From NCBI RefSeq assembly GCF_007004765.1, contig NZ_VIKR01000006.1, positions 186,001-250,000 on the forward strand: a stretch of DNA of 64,000 bases, in the 5' to 3' direction. Below are positions 34,933-44,379 of the stretch, in pieces. Below the pieces are notes generated by a model, which worked only from the letters and a program-made list of their open reading frames with translations, was not told the origin of the DNA and searched no databases. Within the stretch, counting starts at the first letter, position 1, and the number at the start of each line of letters is the position of its first letter. This DNA comes from Aliikangiella marina. Lineage in GTDB: Bacteria > Pseudomonadota > Gammaproteobacteria > Enterobacterales > Kangiellaceae. The position numbers and the translations under genes are program-made.

Positions 34933-35685
34933 ATGAAAATTTTAGTGACAGTTAAACGTGTTGTCGATTACAACGTCAAGGTACGTGTCAAAGACGACCA
35001 GTCTGGCGTAGAAACCGCTAACGTGAAAATGTCCATGAACCCATTCTGCGAAATTGCTGTAGAAGAAGCGGTTCGATTAAAGGAAAAAGGTGTCGCAACG
35101 GAAATCGTTGTTGCTTCTATTGGCCCAGCTCAAGCACAAGAAACGCTAAGAACTGCCTTGGCGCTTGGTGCAGATCGTGCAGTTTTAGTCAAAACTGATG
35201 ACGAAGTTCAGCCGTTAGCCGTATCAAAGTTATTGAAAGAAGTCGTCGCAAAAGAGTCACCAGAGCTTGTGATTATGGGCAAACAGTCAATTGATGGCGA
35301 TAACAACCAGTCGGGACAAATGCTGGCTGCCCTGTTAGATTGGCCACAAGGAACATTTGCTTCTGAAGTGAATGTTGCTGACGGTAAAGTCGCCGTCACT
35401 CGCGAAATCGATGGTGGTTTAGAGACTGTTGATTTAACACTTCCGGCTGTCGTTACAACTGACTTACGTTTGAATGAACCGCGTTTCGCTTCTTTGCCCA
35501 ATATTATGAAAGCTAAACGAAAGCCGTTAGAAGAAATGACGCCTGCCGATTTGGGCGTGGATATCGCTCCGCGAACTGAAACACTTAAAGTTGAGCCACC
35601 GGCACAACGTGAAGCGGGAATCAAAGTTGAGTCGGTTGAAGAACTTGTTGAAAAACTTAAGAATGAAGCGAAGGTGATCTCATGA
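34933..35685 (+). CDS. etfB: Electron transfer flavoprotein beta subunit
   Basis: This 250-residue subunit has the opening [20 protein letters not shown], the segment [19 protein letters not shown] and the ETF-beta signature region [30 protein letters not shown] (given here only as landmarks: [17 protein letters not shown]). It binds AMP and forms the heterodimer with EtfA that accepts electrons from acyl-CoA dehydrogenases. Its stop overlaps the etfA start by 4 bases (ATGA), so translation is coupled. Confidence 0.95.
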   Translation: MKILVTVKRVVDYNVKVRVKDDQSGVETANVKMSMNPFCEIAVEEAVRLKEKGVATEIVVASIGPAQAQETLRTALALGADRAVLVKTDDEVQPLAVSKLLKEVVAKESPELVIMGKQSIDGDNNQSGQMLAALLDWPQGTFASEVNVADGKVAVTREIDGGLETVDLTLPAVVTTDLRLNEPRFASLPNIMKAKRKPLEEMTPADLGVDIAPRTETLKVEPPAQREAGIKVESVEELVEKLKNEAKVIS

Positions 35686-36614
35686 GCATTCTAGTAATTG
35701 CAGAACACAATAACGAGGTACTGGGTGCAGCGACATTAACGACAGTTGCGGCGGCGGCACAAATTGGTGGCGACATCCACTTACTTGTCGCTGGTAGTAA
35801 TGCGGGTGCAGTCGCAGAAGCTGCGGCAGGCGTAGCCGGTGTGTCGAAAGTACTGCACGCTGATCATGAGGAACTTGCGCACCCGACTGCAGAGAGTGTC
35901 TCGGCAATCGTTTTGGCAAATGCTGACGGTTACACACACATTCTTGCTCCGGCGACAACTTTTGGTAAAAACTTCACTCCAAGAATTGGAGCAAAACTCG
36001 ATGTTCAGCCAATCTCAGACATTATCTCTGTTGAAGCTGCTGACACATTTAAACGTCCCATTTATGCGGGTAATGCGATTGCAACCGTCAAATCAAATGA
36101 CGCAGTTAAAGTGATCACTGTTCGAGCAACCGGTTTTGATGCCGTGGCAGCAACTGGCGGAAGCGCTGAAGTCACGACTATCGATGCGGCGGCACACATT
36201 TCCGCTAACGCGAAATTTGCCTCTCAAGAATTAACGGTTTCAGAGCGTCCTGAGTTAACTGCAGCAAGCATAATTGTTTCAGGTGGTCGAGGAATGGGTA
36301 GCGGTGAAAACTTCCACATGATAGAAGAAATCGCTGACAAACTAGGCGCAGCAGTGGGGGCATCACGAGCTGCCGTTGATGCAGGCTTTGTACCGAACGA
36401 CTATCAAGTTGGCCAAACGGGTAAAATTGTTGCTCCTGAGTTGTATATCGCAGTCGGTATTTCTGGCGCGATTCAACATCTAGCGGGTATGAAAGACAGT
36501 AAAGTCATTGTTGCCATAAACAAGGACGAAGAAGCCCCGATTTTCCAAGTTGCGGATTATGGTTTAGTGGCAGACTTGTTTAAAGTCTTGCCAGAATTAA
36601 AAGACGCGCTTTAA
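35682..36614 (+). CDS. etfA: Electron transfer flavoprotein alpha subunit
   Basis: This 310-residue subunit has the C-terminal FAD-binding domain containing [36 protein letters not shown] and [17 protein letters not shown], the ETF-alpha signature. With EtfB it shuttles electrons to ETF-QO, encoded divergently. It is the last gene of the operon, followed at 36633 by a clear terminator. Confidence 0.95.
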   Translation: MSILVIAEHNNEVLGAATLTTVAAAAQIGGDIHLLVAGSNAGAVAEAAAGVAGVSKVLHADHEELAHPTAESVSAIVLANADGYTHILAPATTFGKNFTPRIGAKLDVQPISDIISVEAADTFKRPIYAGNAIATVKSNDAVKVITVRATGFDAVAATGGSAEVTTIDAAAHISANAKFASQELTVSERPELTAASIIVSGGRGMGSGENFHMIEEIADKLGAAVGASRAAVDAGFVPNDYQVGQTGKIVAPELYIAVGISGAIQHLAGMKDSKVIVAINKDEEAPIFQVADYGLVADLFKVLPELKDAL

Positions 36615-36632
36615 ACGACAATAGTACCAACT

Positions 36633-36662
36633 AAAAAAGGCTCCGGTGGGAGCCTTTTTTTT
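36633..36662. terminator. Intrinsic terminator after etfA
   Basis: GGCTCC-GGTG-GGAGCC forms a tight stem, with six A on the left and eight T on the right. It ends etfBA, and read on the minus strand it is only preceded by weaker sequence for the gene ending at 36753. Confidence 0.92.
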
Positions 36663-36752
36663 GCCCTGTTCGGTAAAACGATAGTTAATCGGTTTGCGAC
36701 AGACAGCGAATACAAGCGCTAGGCGGCGAAACCTGAGAGCCCTGCATTCGAA

Positions 36753-37319
36753 CTAAAACTCAAACCTCACACCAAAACTTGTGGTTTCAGTTCGACCAAA
36801 TTCATAACCGTTGTTCGCGTAACTCAATTGAAGGCTAATTCTTTCTGTGACGGGAAAATCGAAGCCGAGACTCCAATAGAGATCGTTGCCATCTAAGTTG
36901 CTGGTGGCTTCCGTCCCAGGATTCAAAAATACGCCTTCCTCTCCATCAAGATCCCAAAAGCTTAAGCCGACTTTGGGGATAAATCGAATGTGCTCGTTCA
37001 ACTCGACTTGGTAACCGAGCATGAGTTGATATTGACTAAAATTGTAGGTATCTCCGATGTCGAAAAAGTCAATTGAATCGCTGTGAAGAATGCTCAGTTC
37101 GACCATCAAGTGAGAGTCAGTAATTAAGCCGGCAGTAATGCCCGATTCGATGTTATCTTCGTTTAGCTTCACGTTGGATAGCGTATAATCTGAATCTATC
37201 GAAAGGTTTACGTTGCCAACTTGTGGTATCAAGTAAAAGCTCGGTTGCTGTGCGTGAAGATCAAGCGCTAACAATGACAAACCGAGCAAAACGATGCTCT
37301 TATGAACTAAATTTTTCAT
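36753..37319 (-). CDS. Small outer-membrane beta-barrel-like protein
   Basis: This 188-residue protein has a signal peptide (IVLLGLSLLALDLHAQ). The remainder alternates polar and aromatic residues in short strands (GLITDSHLMVELSIL, YQLMLGYQVEL, ISLQLSYANNGYEFG) and ends in an aromatic residue (FGVRFEF), as expected for an 8-stranded outer-membrane barrel. No specific family was recognised. It is probably monocistronic, convergent with etfA. Confidence 0.65.
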   Translation of the reverse strand: MKNLVHKSIVLLGLSLLALDLHAQQPSFYLIPQVGNVNLSIDSDYTLSNVKLNEDNIESGITAGLITDSHLMVELSILHSDSIDFFDIGDTYNFSQYQLMLGYQVELNEHIRFIPKVGLSFWDLDGEEGVFLNPGTEATSNLDGNDLYWSLGFDFPVTERISLQLSYANNGYEFGRTETTSFGVRFEF

Positions 37320-37507
37320 CTTGTTTTATCTTTAACCTATTTTTTCCAGTCGTCGGTCTTTTAAAAGCCATATTTTGATGCGTTAATCTTAACAAAACCC
37401 AACGCTTTAGCAAAAGAAACAAATTTTTTAAGGGGAGTTAAATTAAGTCGTTAAAACGTTGTCCTAATCATTAGCACACTGTTAAATAAAACTTGAGAGG
37501 AATAAGG

Positions 37508-38131
37508 ATGTCTTCTAAACATTGTCAGCAAAATGACATGCCTGATTTGGTAGGCGAACAAATAGCTAATAGTCACACTGAAAATAAAAACGCCAATAAC
37601 TCGAAAGGTTTTTCCCGACGTAAATTTTTACAACTATCTGCTATCGGATTAATTGGTGTCGGCATTAGTGGTTGGTACTGGCCCAACCGTTGGCGCTATA
37701 TAGTTATTCACCATTCAGCCGGAAACTACGGCAACATTAAATTTTTACAAAAAATTCATCGTGAGAGGCAAGCGGGCGATCCAGTTGACGCGATTCCGTA
37801 TCATTTTATTGTTGGCAATGGTAACGGCATGGCGATGGGAGAAATAGCGAGTGACTGGCGGCAAGAAAATCATTTGTGGGGAGCCCATGTCTCTGCGAGA
37901 AATCGAGATAGAAATTATCGAGGGCTTGGTATCTGCATGATCGGTAATTTTGAGATTAATCCTGTACCCGAACCTCAGTTTCAGTCTTTGGTCAGTCTCT
38001 GTCAGCAATTAGTTACTCGCTACGACATACCAAAAACTCATATTTCTGGGCATGGATTGACGCCGGGCGAGCAAACTTTGTGCCCTGGTAAACACTTTCC
38101 AATGTCGCGTTTACTGGATAGTTTAAGTTAA
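37508..38131 (+). CDS. Tat-exported N-acetylmuramoyl-L-alanine amidase (Amidase_2/PGRP-like)
   Basis: ATG 37508 has GAGGAATAAGG directly upstream; a TTG at 37493 is less likely. The 207-residue product has an unusual 35-residue lead before a twin-arginine motif (SRRKFLQL) and a hydrophobic segment. The catalytic domain shows zinc-ligand surroundings VIHHSAGN, YRGLGICMIGNFE and ISGHGLTPGEQTLCPGKHFP. It would cleave the amide bond between muramic acid and the stem peptide in the periplasm. Its role (recycling or remodelling) is not clear from context. Confidence 0.85.
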   Translation: MSSKHCQQNDMPDLVGEQIANSHTENKNANNSKGFSRRKFLQLSAIGLIGVGISGWYWPNRWRYIVIHHSAGNYGNIKFLQKIHRERQAGDPVDAIPYHFIVGNGNGMAMGEIASDWRQENHLWGAHVSARNRDRNYRGLGICMIGNFEINPVPEPQFQSLVSLCQQLVTRYDIPKTHISGHGLTPGEQTLCPGKHFPMSRLLDSLS

Positions 38132-38250
38132 CGGGATAATAAATCTGGTTTGTGATTGATCTATGTCAATCGCGTAACTTGAGCTAAAAATGACTCGCGA
38201 TATAATAGTTTTCCTGAATTTTTGTACCGCTGATTAGACCTTTCTGTTTT

Positions 38251-39558
38251 ATGTTCACACCTGAATTACTTGCGCCCGCTGGTTCGCTAAAGCACATGCG
38301 GTATGCGTTCGCTTATGGCGCCGATGCAGTTTATGCCGGACTACCTCGATATAGTCTACGTGTCAGAAACAATAGTTTTAATTTGACTCACTTAAATGTT
38401 GGTATCAAAGAAGCTCAAGCTCTCGGAAAGCAGTTTTTTGTTGCAGCCAATATCGCGCCACATAACAGTAAAGTAAAAACTTTTCTAAAGGACATTGAGC
38501 CTATCGTTAAAATGAATCCGGACGCACTGATTATGTCTGACCCAGGGTTGATGATGATGGTGCGAGAGAAGTGGCCGGAGGCGGTAATACATTTGTCGGT
38601 GCAAATGAACACCGTCAACTATGCGGCAGTAAAATTTTGGCAATCACTCGGAATAAAAAGAGTGATACTATCACGGGAATTATCTTTGGATGAAGTCGCT
38701 GAAATTAGACAGCAATGTCCCGATATCGAACTAGAGGTTTTTGTCCATGGCGCGCTTTGCATCGCTTATTCTGGTCGATGTCTGCTTTCAGGCTATTTTA
38801 ATCACCGCGACCCTAATCAAGGTACTTGTACGAATGCTTGTCGTTGGGGGTATGAAGTTCATGACGCTGAACAAAATGACAATGGTGATGTCTCGATAGT
38901 GAAGCCAAATCCACAATTGGGCATTGGAGATACTTCTGAAAAATTGGTATTGCTTGAAGAAAAACAACGTCCCGGAGAGTTAATGCCAATGTTTGAGGAT
39001 GAGCACGGGACTTATATATTTAACTCAAAAGATCTGCGGGCAGTTCAGCATGTTGCCAAGTTAGTAGAGATTGGTATTGATTGTCTAAAGATAGAAGGTA
39101 GAACTAAAAGTCATTTTTATGCGGCGAGGACTTCGCAAGTCTATCGCAAAGCGATCGATGATGCTGTGGCTGGCAAGTCTTTTGATATGGGATTAATGGA
39201 TACGCTACAAGGAATGGCAAATCGTGGATACACTGAAGGTTTTTTTCGTCGTCATGTGCACGATGACTATCAAAACTATCTAAATGGAAGCCCTGAAAGA
39301 CATAATCAGTTATTTGTTGGTGAAGTTATTGATGAACGAGACCAAGAAATTTTGGTTGATGTGAAGAACCGATTCCAAATTGGAGATAGGTTGATTTACC
39401 TGTCACCGAAAGGCGATCGTAAAACCAAACTAAAGACAATGACTAACCAGTACGGTGGCGAGATGATTGTGGCACCGGGATCTGGACATCAGGTTTGGAT
39501 CAACAAACCTGAGGGGTACGACAATCTGCTCGGCTTAATCGTTAAAGAATTAGCTTAA
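38251..39558 (+). CDS. trhP: TrhP/YegQ: U32-family tRNA uridine hydroxylation protein
   Basis: This 435-residue protein opens with ELLAPAGSLKHMRYAFAYGADAVYAG, typical of YegQ/TrhP. It contains the U32 signature EVFVHGALCIAYSGRCLLSGY (landmarks VFVHGALC and SGRCLLSGY) and the cysteines of GTCTNACRW, which hold a probable iron-sulfur cluster. In E. coli, TrhP makes 5-hydroxyuridine at position 34 of tRNAs from prephenate. The gene is convergent with the threonine synthase gene, with only 17 bases between their ends. Confidence 0.9.
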   Translation: MFTPELLAPAGSLKHMRYAFAYGADAVYAGLPRYSLRVRNNSFNLTHLNVGIKEAQALGKQFFVAANIAPHNSKVKTFLKDIEPIVKMNPDALIMSDPGLMMMVREKWPEAVIHLSVQMNTVNYAAVKFWQSLGIKRVILSRELSLDEVAEIRQQCPDIELEVFVHGALCIAYSGRCLLSGYFNHRDPNQGTCTNACRWGYEVHDAEQNDNGDVSIVKPNPQLGIGDTSEKLVLLEEKQRPGELMPMFEDEHGTYIFNSKDLRAVQHVAKLVEIGIDCLKIEGRTKSHFYAARTSQVYRKAIDDAVAGKSFDMGLMDTLQGMANRGYTEGFFRRHVHDDYQNYLNGSPERHNQLFVGEVIDERDQEILVDVKNRFQIGDRLIYLSPKGDRKTKLKTMTNQYGGEMIVAPGSGHQVWINKPEGYDNLLGLIVKELA

Positions 39559-39575
39559 CAATGGTCAGTGTAAAT

Positions 39576-40832
39576 CTAAGCGAATATTAAATCTCGAATG
39601 TTTGGTAAATATTTTTCAAACGAGCCAGTATTAAATGCGACGACTTTATCACCTGGCTTTATCATTTCTTTTTCAACCGCTTCGGGTATAGCGGCAATAG
39701 TTGCCGCACCTTCTGGGCAAATCCAAATTTGATATTGATCATAAATGGATTTAAGTTGTTCACCCATCGAGTCTTCGTCAACTGAAATTGCCATACCGCC
39801 ACTTTGACGAATAATCTCTAAAACTTTAAAGTGGCCTACGCCGCCAGGAACGTTTAATCCGGTTGCGATAGTATAACCGCCAGAAACCGGTGTTGTATCA
39901 GCCTCATTATTATTAAATGCATTAACCACGGGCGGAGTAACGGTTGATTGCACAGATATGACTTTCGGTCTTCTGCTATCGATTAAGCCTAATGCCTCAA
40001 GTTCATCAAAGGCTTTCCACATCCCGAGAATACCGGTACCACCACCAGTAGGGTAGAGCACCACATCGGGCAGTTTCCATGGTTGATTGATGCCATCGGC
40101 AGGTTCTGCTATTTCGAGACCAAGGGTTTTCTTACCTTCAATACGCCAGCCAGGTTCTTGAAATGTTGCCATATTAAAAAAACCTTGAGGTAAGTATTTT
40201 TCTTTCATTAATTCACCTGCTTCTCGGATTGTTCCTTTAACGAGTTCTAGATTGATGGATGGATGGATTTTTGCCAGGGCAGACACTCGGCCCAGTATTG
40301 GCATCGGCGTCTCGTCCGGCATAATAACGGTACATTCCATACCGGCTGCCATCGCATACTCTGTTAATGAGTCACCTGCATTGCCTTGTGTTGGGACAAC
40401 GACTTTTTTAATGCCAAAGCTACGGGCCATTGAAACTGCCATACTCATTCCACGGTCTTTAAAACTCCCGGTTGGGTTTGCGCCAAATCCTGGGTGAGGT
40501 TGACCTTCATCTTTTAAGAATAAGGAAAAGTTATGTTTTTTGGCGATAGTTGAATGAATTAAAGGAATTATCGGTGTATTGCCTTCACCCAAAGAGAGAA
40601 TACTTTGTTTATCGTTTTCGTCATTGATATCAAGTGCCATTAATGAGCCAAAACGCCACATGGATTTTTCACCTGGCCGGTACCAGCTGAAATTGGTTTT
40701 TTCTTGTTTGAGCTTGTCGATGTCAATTGCTATTTGTAATGGCCGGTTGTCTTTAGAACATAAGTTCATTAGCTTATTCTTTGGGTAGGTTGTACCACAA
40801 GCCGTGCAGTAAAAGTGGGAAAAAAAACTCAT
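39576..40832 (-). CDS. thrC: Threonine synthase (PLP-dependent)
   Basis: I used ATG 40832 (MSFFSHFYCTACG), with AAAGAGAA 6-7 bases ahead; a TTG at 40850 is possible. The 418-residue enzyme has a short N-terminal cysteine cluster (CTACG, later C), SLGEGNTPI, the PLP lysine in NPTGSFKDRGMS and the phosphate loop TGGGTG. It converts O-phosphohomoserine to threonine. The zinc-ribbon-bearing short type is found in archaea, cyanobacteria and some proteobacteria, so it may be a second threonine synthase or a related PLP lyase. Confidence 0.82.
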   Translation of the reverse strand: MSFFSHFYCTACGTTYPKNKLMNLCSKDNRPLQIAIDIDKLKQEKTNFSWYRPGEKSMWRFGSLMALDINDENDKQSILSLGEGNTPIIPLIHSTIAKKHNFSLFLKDEGQPHPGFGANPTGSFKDRGMSMAVSMARSFGIKKVVVPTQGNAGDSLTEYAMAAGMECTVIMPDETPMPILGRVSALAKIHPSINLELVKGTIREAGELMKEKYLPQGFFNMATFQEPGWRIEGKKTLGLEIAEPADGINQPWKLPDVVLYPTGGGTGILGMWKAFDELEALGLIDSRRPKVISVQSTVTPPVVNAFNNNEADTTPVSGGYTIATGLNVPGGVGHFKVLEIIRQSGGMAISVDEDSMGEQLKSIYDQYQIWICPEGAATIAAIPEAVEKEMIKPGDKVVAFNTGSFEKYLPNIRDLIFA

Positions 40833-41114
40833 TATTATTCTCTTTCTCAAGGTTATTTAAAGTAGCGATAAAAACGAAGAATCAGTGTACTCAGTTAGCA
40901 GTCATCGCTTAACGCTAGTAGTAGGGTTAAGTGAGATAAAAGCCGATATTTCAGTGGTTGTTAAAATCCAAAACCGTCGCTTATTTTTGAATCATGTTAA
41001 TCGTTTTTATCGAACAAGAGTAAAACATAAGAATGATTCGGTTAACAAGTGTTTTATTTCATCTCAAAAGCAATATATGCATCGCTAAAGCGCAATATTT
41101 TTAAAGGTAAAAGT

Positions 41115-41128
41115 GTGATCTAAATCAA
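41115..41128 (+). promoter_or_regulatory. FNR/CRP-type site upstream of ompW
   Basis: GTGAT-CTAA-ATCAA matches the FNR consensus TTGAT-N4-ATCAA in 9 of 10 positions. With the preceding T it also resembles a CRP half-site. It lies about 220 bases before ompW; E. coli ompW is FNR-regulated. Binding is inferred. Confidence 0.5.
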
Positions 41129-41270
41129 TTTGAGGCTGAGTTTTTTTATTCGGTTTTGGTTAACGCCGACGATTGCTTTTGCGAACAGGATGAGAACGAA
41201 ATATTGATAAAATATAAAATGAACAACATCAATTTTTGAACGAAAAAAAATTTAAAATGCGAGTGGGATC

Positions 41271-41284
41271 ATGATCCTTGTCAA
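41271..41284 (+). promoter_or_regulatory. Second, weaker FNR-like site near ompW
   Basis: ATGAT-CCTT-GTCAA matches the FNR consensus in 8 of 10 positions and overlaps the palindrome GGATCATGATCC. It lies about 67 bases before the ompW ATG, a common activator position. Tentative. Confidence 0.35.
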
Positions 41285-41350
41285 TGTCGAAAATCCTCTT
41301 AGCTTTACACTGCACCTGCACTTAATACTATTAATAAAGGTATGTTGATT

Positions 41351-41992
41351 ATGAAAAAGAAAAGTATCGCTTTAGCTATCTTAGCTGTTCTTTCTGCACC
41401 GACTATGGCGGCAGACGATGGTTCGAACTGGGTGTTTAGAACAGGTGTAGCACATGTATCACCGAATGATGATTCAGGCTCGGTTCTTGGTGGTGGCGTT
41501 GGTGTTGATGCTGATACAGGTTTAGGATTGAGCTTCACTTATATGTTTGATGATGAGTGGGGCTTTGAAATTTTGGGTGCATTACCTTTTACTCATGATA
41601 TCAAAGGAACCGGGGTATTAACGGGATTAGATATCGGTGAAACCAAACACTTGCCGCCAACGTTTAGCGTAGTCTATCAGTGGGGAAATGAGACTACTTA
41701 TCATGTTGGTGCCGGTCTCAACTATACAACATTTTTCGATGAGGAAACGACGCCAGCTTTAGACACAGCGCTAGCCGGTGATACAGGTTTATCACTTGAT
41801 GATTCTTTTGGTTTGGCAGTTAAATTTGGCTTCGATACGCCGATTTCTGAAGATTGGACTTTTTCAGGAAGCGTTTACTACATGAATATTGAAACAGATG
41901 CCGATGTTATTTTAGATGGCGCGGTTGCTGCAACTGTTGACGTAGAAATTAATCCTTGGGTTGTCATGCTAGGTGTCGGTACAACTTTTTAA
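41351..41992 (+). CDS. ompW: OmpW family outer-membrane protein
   Basis: ATG 41351 gives a clean signal peptide (SIALAILAVLSAPTMAA) and has AAAGG about 11 bases upstream; ATG 41342 would be too close. The 213-residue mature barrel has the OmpW hallmarks WVFRTGVAHVSPNDDSGSV, GLSFTYMFDDEWGFEILGALPFTHDI, LPPTFSVVYQWG and a terminal GVGTTF. It forms an 8-strand barrel for small hydrophobic molecules. FNR-like sites upstream suggest oxygen-responsive expression. Confidence 0.93.
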   Translation: MKKKSIALAILAVLSAPTMAADDGSNWVFRTGVAHVSPNDDSGSVLGGGVGVDADTGLGLSFTYMFDDEWGFEILGALPFTHDIKGTGVLTGLDIGETKHLPPTFSVVYQWGNETTYHVGAGLNYTTFFDEETTPALDTALAGDTGLSLDDSFGLAVKFGFDTPISEDWTFSGSVYYMNIETDADVILDGAVAATVDVEINPWVVMLGVGTTF

Positions 41993-42134
41993 TGACTAAA
42001 GATTTAACAGGATAAGTTAATGCTGAGCTATCTAAGACTGGTTGAGTTTAAACAATCCTAAGCTAAATCTTAACAAAAATATCAACTCTTGCTAGAGTGT
42101 TCCTTTAGCAAGAGTTTTATTGTTGTTAGGTGAA

Positions 42135-42620
42135 ATGAAAATCCGATCCTGTTTGACAACTGATGCGCATCAGTTAGTCGAAATATATAATCACTTTATT
42201 CTAAATTCTACCGCAACTTTTGAAGAAGCAATCATCGATGTTGATGAAATGATTAATCGTATCGCTTCAATCAGCAGCAACTATCCTTTTTTAGTTTGCG
42301 AATCAGATGAGCAAATAATGGGGTATGCTTATGCTGTCCGCTGGAAGGAGAGAAGTGCCTATCGTTATAGTTTGGAAACAACCGTTTATGTAAGACCAAA
42401 CCATCAACGCGAAGGGGTAGGTCGGCTTTTGTATCTCGAACTTCTCGAACAATTAAGATTAAGGGGTTTTCATTGTGGATTAGCCGGGATCACCTTACCT
42501 AATCGACCGAGCGTTGAATTCCATGAAAGCTTAGGCTTTGAAAAAGTCGGTCAACTCAAACAGGTTGGCTTTAAGTTTGGTGAGTGGATCGATGTAGGCT
42601 ACTGGCAAATCATTTTATAA
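42135..42620 (+). CDS. GNAT acetyltransferase of the phosphinothricin/methionine-sulfoximine type
   Basis: ATG 42135 has TAGGTGAA directly upstream, preferred over TTG 42120. The 161-residue protein matches the Pat/MddA branch: LVEIYNHFILNSTATFEE, YAYAVRWKERSAYRYSLETTVYV, the acetyl-CoA loop HQREGVGRLLYLELL, and a final LKQVGFKFGEWIDVGYWQ. Such enzymes N-acetylate phosphinothricin-like or methionine-derivative amines. The true substrate here is unknown. Confidence 0.85.
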   Translation: MKIRSCLTTDAHQLVEIYNHFILNSTATFEEAIIDVDEMINRIASISSNYPFLVCESDEQIMGYAYAVRWKERSAYRYSLETTVYVRPNHQREGVGRLLYLELLEQLRLRGFHCGLAGITLPNRPSVEFHESLGFEKVGQLKQVGFKFGEWIDVGYWQIIL

Positions 42621-42742
42621 ATAATAATTTGTTGAGTTGAAGGTTAGTTATCCTGTAGTCAGCACCTTTCATTAAAAAATAGTTTTAACGAAAGATGCCT
42701 CCGTGTAAGCGAAACTTGCCTGTCCTCTTTTAACCCACTATT

Positions 42743-44194
42743 TTAAGTTGTGCCTCTTCTGGCTTCTAATTGCTCTCTAATTACGTGGGCTTTCTCTTCG
42801 GTAATCTCGTAGGTTGAAATAACCCAGATGGCAATCAATGAACAAATCACAGGAACAAGTACATCATATAACCGCATCAAGAATATAGCGTCTTCAGTTT
42901 GATTAGCACCCAGCGCTACATCAAAGCCTGTCGTGTTTAATAAAAAGCCGCCCGCGGCGAGCGCTGCCGCCATCCCAAGTTTCACTACCCACCAAAAAAT
43001 TGAACCGTACATTCCCTCACGACGCTCATGAGTTTGCAGTTCATCGTAATCGACTATGTCAGCAATCATTGACGGCATGAGCGTAAATAGCCCACCTAAA
43101 CCAAACGCCATAAGTGGGGCGGGTAAAAGTAGCAACCAAGGAAGGTCTGGATTGTAACAAAACCATTTTAATCCATAGCCCAAAACTGATATGCCAGTCG
43201 CAAGGAAGAAGGTATGACGTTTACCTATCTTTGTCGATATCCAGGTGACAAACATAATGACTAAGAAAGTACAGATGGTTCCAAGTGTTCCTGAATAGCC
43301 CACAAATTTCGCACCTTCTACGGTGTCGCCGCCAAAAACGTAATAGATGATGACGTAAGACTGGAAAGAGGCGATTAATATAAATCCATTAAAAACCAAG
43401 AATGTTGCTGCGCATAGTTTTAAGAAGGGGGTGAATTTTAATGTAGTCGCAAAACCTTTTAAAAAGTCTTTAATGTTTTCCAGGATAATTTTTCTTCGAG
43501 GTAATTTTGAGCCTGAGCCGGCCTCGTTTGATTCTGCATCTTTAAATCTTTCAACAAGAAAAATAGCTGGCAGTATTCCGATCGCAAGCACGACTACCGC
43601 GATCGCGATTGATAACCCTGCGGCACCCTCGACCATGTTGTCGAACCAGGCTTCATACTGCATGATAAATAAAAACCAAGGAGCGACCATATACGCAAAC
43701 TGACCCATAAAGTTTTGCACACCCATTAAACGAGTTCGTTCATGGTAGTCGGGGGTAAGTTCGTATCCGAGGGCAACCCACGGTGTAGCATACATAGTGT
43801 AAGCAAGATAAAAAACAAATGAACCAATAAGAAAATACCAAAAATAGTAACTCTCAGATTTGCCTGCTGGTAGTTGCCACAAGAGAACGAACACAATCGC
43901 AACAACGATTGCTCCAACAAAAATATAAGGTCTGCGTCTTCCCCAGCGACTTCTTGTATGATCGGAGATGTATCCCATGATGGGATCGGTGATTGCATCA
44001 GTTAATCGGGGAAGGGCCGCTAGAAGTCCGACCAGTGCCGGATTCATGCCCAAACCGAGATTTAAAACGATCACCATTCCGCCGATCGCAGCGGCTAATA
44101 AGTTATTTACAAATGCGCCGAAACCATAGATGACCTTATGGATAAAGGGGATCCTGTCTTGCGGAGCCGTTTCGTAGTGAATATGTTGGGTCAT
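42743..44194 (-). CDS. GPH-family sugar:cation symporter (MFS)
   Basis: This 483-residue protein has about 12 membrane segments. It shows the GPH signature DAITDPIMGYISDHTRSRWGRRRPYI (landmarks DPIMGYISD and RWGRRRPYI) near residue 70, LGYELTPDYHERTRLMG, and the late repeat DIVDYDELQTHERREGMYGS. The family imports glycosides with H+ or Na+. It is divergent from the GH16 gene across 185 bases holding two identical operators, so it belongs to the beta-glucan regulon and probably takes up oligosaccharides released outside. Confidence 0.88.
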   Translation of the reverse strand: MTQHIHYETAPQDRIPFIHKVIYGFGAFVNNLLAAAIGGMVIVLNLGLGMNPALVGLLAALPRLTDAITDPIMGYISDHTRSRWGRRRPYIFVGAIVVAIVFVLLWQLPAGKSESYYFWYFLIGSFVFYLAYTMYATPWVALGYELTPDYHERTRLMGVQNFMGQFAYMVAPWFLFIMQYEAWFDNMVEGAAGLSIAIAVVVLAIGILPAIFLVERFKDAESNEAGSGSKLPRRKIILENIKDFLKGFATTLKFTPFLKLCAATFLVFNGFILIASFQSYVIIYYVFGGDTVEGAKFVGYSGTLGTICTFLVIMFVTWISTKIGKRHTFFLATGISVLGYGLKWFCYNPDLPWLLLLPAPLMAFGLGGLFTLMPSMIADIVDYDELQTHERREGMYGSIFWWVVKLGMAAALAAGGFLLNTTGFDVALGANQTEDAIFLMRLYDVLVPVICSLIAIWVISTYEITEEKAHVIREQLEARRGTT

Positions 44195-44270
44195 AATCTT
44201 TTTTCTTATTTGGAATTTCAGTTTTATTAGGCATTGATTAGATAGTAACCAGACCTAAATGACACATTCT

Positions 44271-44284
44271 TGACAGCGTTGTCA
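44271..44284. promoter_or_regulatory. LacI-type operator 1 in the divergent GPH/GH16 promoter
   Basis: TGACAGCGTTGTCA is a 14-bp near-perfect palindrome with the central CG pair and flanking half-sites usual for LacI-family proteins. The identical sequence recurs 35 bases to the right. Confidence 0.8.
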
Positions 44285-44305
44285 TTTGGGAGTATAACCG
44301 CAATA

Positions 44306-44319
44306 TGACAGCGTTGTCA
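44306..44319. promoter_or_regulatory. LacI-type operator 2 in the divergent GPH/GH16 promoter
   Basis: This is an exact second copy of TGACAGCGTTGTCA. The centre-to-centre distance of 35 bases puts both copies on roughly the same helix face. The related palindrome GACAGCGCTGTC precedes the LacI-family gene that ends at 58994. Confidence 0.8.
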
Positions 44320-44379
44320 TTAACTTAATAATCAAATAATAAGTAAGCTTAATAGAGTTTCATCCAAAGGGTAAAAATT

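Larger units (their letters stand above)
40833..41350. other. Non-coding region upstream of ompW
   Basis: No gene is supported: the small frames here have no ribosome site or recognisable product. The AT-rich half nearest ompW holds two FNR/CRP-like sites (listed separately) and a perfect 12-bp palindrome GGATCATGATCC at 41266-41277. The left half holds the thrC promoter; nothing else was noticed. Confidence 0.5.

Noticed and set aside
40885-41088. Small 67-residue frame upstream of ompW
   Set aside because: No Shine-Dalgarno, no family resemblance, and AT-rich sequence of promoter type.
41266-41277. Palindrome GGATCATGATCC as a phage or IS attachment site
   Set aside because: No integrase, duplication or mobile gene nearby; it is more likely part of promoter DNA.
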